Part shown: positions 7,362 through 10,401 of the stretch, one piece after another
How positions within the stretch are numbered: the first letter of the stretch is position 1
How the letters are laid out: the number at the start of each line of letters is the position of its first letter
Source of the DNA: Candidatus Zixiibacteriota bacterium
GTDB lineage: Bacteria > Zixibacteria > MSB-5A5 > GN15 > FEB-12
Direction of reading: 5' to 3'
NCBI GenBank assembly: GCA_003641345.1
Contig: QNAD01000038.1
Span: 1 to 10,401 of the forward strand
DNA length: 10,401 nt
Notes under the pieces: model-generated
What the model was told of the DNA's origin: nothing
Seen by the model: the letters and a program-made list of their open reading frames with translations, nothing else
The model's database searches: none
Position numbers and translations under genes: made by a program

Positions 7362-8849
7362 ATGAAACGTTTCCAATTTATAAGCCTTATAACATTAATA
7401 TTAATCTCTTTAAGTTTTCAACAACCATTAGCAGGTCATATTGATGTTCATATTTCCGGAACTACCGAGAAGATTGAATCATTCGAAGAAAATGATATTG
7501 AATATATTTCATTATCAGAATTAGTTGAAATTTTAGGTGGATATCTTGACTGGGTTATCGTTGGACATAAAGTAAAATTTATCGACGGAAACAATCATTT
7601 TATTTTTGACATAGATTCACCTTATTTTAAACTAAACGATTCAGTTTTCAATATTACCTATCCGGTTTTATATAAAAAAGGAAAACTATTCGTTCCACCT
7701 TTTACTTTCATAAAATTTTTAGACAGAACTCTGCCTCAAAAAATTATTTACAGTGAATCTCAAAATAATATTACAATAAATTCTGAATATTTTAATGTTA
7801 CTGATTTTTCCGCTTCAAGAAAAACTAACGGTCTTTTAATTGAAATCTTTTTGACTAATTCAATGAATTACGAAGTATATTTAAGCGAAGGCAACTGGGT
7901 CAATGTGGTTATTCGGGATGGTATTTTAAATTCCTCAAAAATTCTATCCCATAAAAATTCTCGCTACATGTACAAATTAAAAACCCATCAGGCAAATAAC
8001 TCTGGGCAGATATCGTTTCGTCTAAAAAGAAATATAACCAAATGGCACCATAAACTTGAATTCGACCCGCCACGTATTCAACTTGCTTTTAATGATATAA
8101 ATTTTGAGCTGGAAGCAGAAGATAGTCAGCCGACTATTGGACCTGATAAAAAAGTTGATGTTATTGTTATTGACCCCGGACACGGCGGCAAAGATTATGG
8201 TGCAATTGGCCAAAAAGGCACCAGAGAAAAAGATGTGGTATTAAAAATAAGCAAAGAACTGGCAAAACTTATTCGTGATGACAAACAATTCAAAGTCATT
8301 ATGACCAGAGACCAAGATAAAACTATCTCACTGGAAAAAAGAGCAAAAATTGCCAATGATGCCTCGGCTGACCTGTTTATCTCTATTCACGCCAACTCAT
8401 CACCCAAAAAATATGTTAAAGGTTGGAATGTCTTTTTCCTTGCTCAGGCAAAAAATGATTCTGCCCGTTCAGTTGAACAGTTGGAAAATAGCGCTTTCTT
8501 AAAAGAACAATATTACGAAGACGAAGAAGAAACCTCTGCAAAAATTGACCCTATTTTGTCTATCCTCAATGAAATGATTATGACCGAATTCCAATCAGAA
8601 TCTTATGATCTGGCGATGATGATTGACAGGGAATTTAGGCGTAATATTAAAATACCGGCCAGAGGGGTTGACCAGGCAGGATTCTTTGTTTTAAATAAAG
8701 TTTATACCCCTTCGGTTTTAATTGAAAGTGGTTTTATCTCCAACAAAGAAGAGGAAAAACTACTTAAATCAAAAAAATATCAAAAGACAATAGCTGAATC
8801 TATTTATAAGGCTATTAAACGGTTTAAATTAAAATATGAAAGCAATTAA
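7362..8849 (+). CDS. Exported N-acetylmuramoyl-L-alanine amidase (AmiC type, Amidase_3)
   Basis: This is a zinc hydrolase that cuts the amide bond between N-acetylmuramic acid and L-Ala of the peptide stem, acting in the periplasm, typically at the septum. It is 495 aa. The signal peptide covers residues 1-24 (MKRF, a hydrophobic core, then PLAG). Residues about 28-140 look like a copper-amine-oxidase-N-type or similar small beta domain (ISLSELVEILGG, KGKLFVPPFTF). Residues 145-245 are beta-rich and may be a diverged AMIN domain for wall targeting. The catalytic domain spans 265-490: His274 (DPGHGG), Glu289 (TREKD), His343 (SIHANSS) and catalytic Glu455 (VLIESGF). Between His343 and Glu455 lies an acidic helical insertion (SVEQLENSAFL, then EDEEETSAKI, about 370-420), at the place where AmiB/AmiC enzymes carry the autoinhibitory helix released by LytM-type activators. 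Coupled to smpB by TAAATG. Confidence 0.94.
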   Translation: MKRFQFISLITLILISLSFQQPLAGHIDVHISGTTEKIESFEENDIEYISLSELVEILGGYLDWVIVGHKVKFIDGNNHFIFDIDSPYFKLNDSVFNITYPVLYKKGKLFVPPFTFIKFLDRTLPQKIIYSESQNNITINSEYFNVTDFSASRKTNGLLIEIFLTNSMNYEVYLSEGNWVNVVIRDGILNSSKILSHKNSRYMYKLKTHQANNSGQISFRLKRNITKWHHKLEFDPPRIQLAFNDINFELEAEDSQPTIGPDKKVDVIVIDPGHGGKDYGAIGQKGTREKDVVLKISKELAKLIRDDKQFKVIMTRDQDKTISLEKRAKIANDASADLFISIHANSSPKKYVKGWNVFFLAQAKNDSARSVEQLENSAFLKEQYYEDEEETSAKIDPILSILNEMIMTEFQSESYDLAMMIDREFRRNIKIPARGVDQAGFFVLNKVYTPSVLIESGFISNKEEEKLLKSKKYQKTIAESIYKAIKRFKLKYESN

Positions 8850-8864
8850 AAAGGCAGGTACACA

Positions 8865-9689
8865 ATGACCCAAAACGGACCAATAGGGATTTTTGATTCG
8901 GGTGTCGGTGGGCTGACTGTCGCCCGAGAGATATTTAAAAATCTTCCCGGTGAGAATGTAGTTTATTTTGGTGATGTCGGAAGAACCCCGTACGGCGGTC
9001 GTTCCAAGGAAATAATATTTGAGTTTACGCGGCAGGACATTGCTTTTTTAGTGGAACGAAAAGTCAAATTTATTATCTGTGCCTGTAATACTGCTTCATC
9101 GGTTGCTCTGAATGAATTAAAAAAAGAATACCCGATTGAGATGATTGGCGTTATTGAACCGGGAGCTAAAACAGCAGTACAAAAAACTAAAAACGGAAAG
9201 ATTGGTATTATTGGCACCAACGCAACTATCGGCTCAAATGCTTACGCCAAATATATTCATGCTATCAATCCGGACTTAAAAGTATTCTCTCTCGCCTGTC
9301 CCCTGTTTGTTCCACTGGCAGAAGAAGCATATATTAACAAAGATGCCACATACCTTATTGCCCGTGATTATCTGCAAACTATGCTTGATGTTGAGATTGA
9401 CACTCTCGTTCTTGGATGCACCCATTACCCATTGTTAAAACATATTATTCAGGAAATTGTCGGAGAAAATGTAAAACTAATTGACAGTGGCGAAGAAACC
9501 GCCAAAGAAGTAGTTGGAAAATTAACCGAGTCTAATTTATTAAATCCACAGATAGAAACTGATATTACTGCTGTGGGTAAGCATTCATATTATGTTTCCG
9601 ATGTCCCTGAACGATTTGAAAAAGTAGCATCCTACTTTTTAGGTCAAGTCGTTGATAACATCACCAGAGTTGATATCAGTAAGTATTAG
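8865..9689 (+). CDS. murI: Glutamate racemase MurI
   Basis: MurI converts L-glutamate to D-glutamate, the second residue of the peptidoglycan stem peptide, in the cytoplasm and without cofactor. At 274 aa it has normal length. Seen: Asp11-Ser12 in GIFDSGVGGLTV, PYGGRS (42-47), first catalytic Cys74 in CACNTASS, VIEPGAKTA (97-105), GIIGTNATI and second catalytic Cys185 in LGCTHYPLL with His187. It lies 15 bp after the amidase with an AGGT ribosome site 5 nt before the ATG. The neighbour that cuts peptidoglycan and this one that supplies its building block form a sensible pair. Confidence 0.98.
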   Translation: MTQNGPIGIFDSGVGGLTVAREIFKNLPGENVVYFGDVGRTPYGGRSKEIIFEFTRQDIAFLVERKVKFIICACNTASSVALNELKKEYPIEMIGVIEPGAKTAVQKTKNGKIGIIGTNATIGSNAYAKYIHAINPDLKVFSLACPLFVPLAEEAYINKDATYLIARDYLQTMLDVEIDTLVLGCTHYPLLKHIIQEIVGENVKLIDSGEETAKEVVGKLTESNLLNPQIETDITAVGKHSYYVSDVPERFEKVASYFLGQVVDNITRVDISKY

Positions 9690-9708
9690 AATTAACCAAT
9701 AAATAATC

Positions 9709-9714
9709 AGGTGA
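9709..9714 (+). promoter_or_regulatory. Ribosome binding site deciding the rdgB start
   Basis: AGGTGA lies 5 nt before the GTG at 9720, ideal spacing. An alternative GTG at 9711 sits inside this motif and has no ribosome site of its own. The downstream GTG is therefore preferred. Confidence 0.7.
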
Positions 9715-9719
9715 TACCT

Positions 9720-10325
9720 GTGCAAATAGTGCTGGCGACAAATAACGAAGATAAAATCAGGGAGATTAAAAACCTACTTGATGACCTTCCCATAACTATC
9801 CTGAGTCGAGATGACTTTTTAGAGTTCCCCGATATCGAAGAAACCGGAACTACCCTAAAAGAAAACGCTCTGCTAAAAGCATCCGGCATTGCCAAGTTTT
9901 GTGAACTGCCGGCTTTAGCCGATGATACCGGACTTGAGGTTGATGCTTTAGACGGTGCCCCCGGAGTATATTCTTCCCGCTTTGCAGGTGAAAATGTAAG
10001 TTACCGTGATAATTATGAAAAACTGATAGCTGATTTAAAAGATGTTCCTACTGAAAAAAGAACGGCACGGTTTCGGACTGTTATTGCAATAGACTGGCAG
10101 AATGGTGAGCGTGAAACTGTTGAAGGTATTGCTGAGGGACTTATCACCAAAGATGTAAGTGGTGAGCAGGGGTTTGGATATGACCCGATATTTTATCATA
10201 CTAAATCTAAAAAACGGTTTTCTGAAATGACGGTGGAAGAAAAAAATCTGGTTTCTCATCGGGGATTGGCGTTACAGAAAATCCGTGATATAATAATTGA
10301 GCGAATCAATAAATTCAGACAATAA
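9720..10325 (+). CDS. rdgB: Non-canonical purine NTP pyrophosphatase, RdgB/HAM1 family
   Basis: The enzyme hydrolyses dITP, ITP, dXTP and XTP to the monophosphate and pyrophosphate, keeping deaminated purines out of DNA and RNA. From the GTG at 9720 it has 201 aa: ATNNEDKIREI (6-16), DIEETGTTLKENALLKA (38-54), ADDTGLEVDALDGAPG (67-82, with the expected catalytic Asp69), SSRFAGE (85-91), GFGYDPIF (151-158) and SHRGLALQK (179-187). All family blocks are present. A GTG at 9711 would add only three residues (Met-Ile-Pro) and make the start less like the family's usual MxxVLATxN. It is the last gene of the operon, 30 nt after murI. The RNase PH gene (rph), which often precedes rdgB, is not here. 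Confidence 0.97.
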   Translation: MQIVLATNNEDKIREIKNLLDDLPITILSRDDFLEFPDIEETGTTLKENALLKASGIAKFCELPALADDTGLEVDALDGAPGVYSSRFAGENVSYRDNYEKLIADLKDVPTEKRTARFRTVIAIDWQNGERETVEGIAEGLITKDVSGEQGFGYDPIFYHTKSKKRFSEMTVEEKNLVSHRGLALQKIRDIIIERINKFRQ

Positions 10326-10326
10326 A

Positions 10327-10359
10327 AAAAACAGCGGCTTTTGGCAAACCGCTGTTTTT
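10327..10359 (+). terminator. Intrinsic terminator of the smpB-amidase-murI-rdgB operon
   Basis: A-rich plus CAGCGG (10327-10337) pairs perfectly with CCGCTG plus five T (10349-10359) around an 11-nt loop, whose TTT/AAA can extend the stem. It starts right after the rdgB stop codon. The A/T flanks make it potentially bidirectional. Confidence 0.92.
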
Positions 10360-10401
10360 AACCACTAATAGCAATACTGGTTTTAAGTCTTATGTAATAA
10401 A

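Noticed and set aside
9711..9719. GTG at 9711 as the rdgB start
   Set aside because: It lies inside the AGGTGA ribosome site that serves the GTG at 9720, and the later start fits the family's N-terminus and catalytic Asp numbering better.
10361..10401. Start of a further gene or RNA at the right edge
   Set aside because: Only 41 nt after the terminator; no start codon with ribosome site, promoter or tRNA-like fold can be supported.

Overview
The window is AT-rich bacterial chromosome. It carries conserved housekeeping genes of a Gram-negative, outer-membrane-bearing cell: a CpoB/YbgF-type Tol-Pal protein, two lipoproteins and an AmiC-type septal amidase. The gene content, the YCF48 beta-propeller lipoprotein with a string of Asp directly after its lipid-anchored Cys, and the low GC would fit an FCB-like or related candidate lineage. 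I cannot assign a phylum from this window alone. I see no insertion sequence, phage gene, CRISPR array, tRNA or rRNA.

Layout. (1) 1-1224, + strand: the 3' part of a cpoB-like lipoprotein gene, followed with no gap (TAAATG) by an unrecognised 165-aa protein whose first codons contain a terminator-shaped hairpin. (2) 1363-3075, +: a monocistronic unit with its own TTGACA promoter and a strong terminator. It encodes a predicted seven-bladed YCF48-type propeller lipoprotein with a large Asp-Thr-rich insertion. (3) 3106-5151, +: ligA, the NAD+-dependent DNA ligase, complete. (4) 5253-5886, -: a PhaR-type DNA-binding domain joined to a phasin-like helical and coiled-coil tail. Its near-consensus promoter contains a perfect GTGC-N3-GCAC palindrome. 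(5) 5887-6807, -: two tandem single-domain CheY-like response regulators ending in a compact terminator that abuts the phaR-like promoter. (6) 6865-10359, +: an operon smpB - amidase - murI - rdgB with tight junctions and a terminal hairpin.

How the genes work together. The last operon groups ribosome rescue (SmpB), peptidoglycan hydrolysis at division (amidase), D-glutamate supply for peptidoglycan (MurI) and nucleotide-pool cleaning (RdgB). This is a common kind of housekeeping cluster. The Tol-Pal-type gene at the left edge fits with the amidase, because both act in envelope constriction. The two response regulators have no kinase or output domain nearby and must get and pass their signal elsewhere.

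The least ordinary items are the Asp-Thr insertion in the propeller, the DNA-binding/phasin-like fusion with its own putative operator, the hairpin inside the start of the 165-aa gene, and several first-in-operon genes whose predicted -10 box sits only 5-8 nt from the start codon, which suggests leaderless transcripts. None of these amounts to a clearly new system. They are candidates to test.
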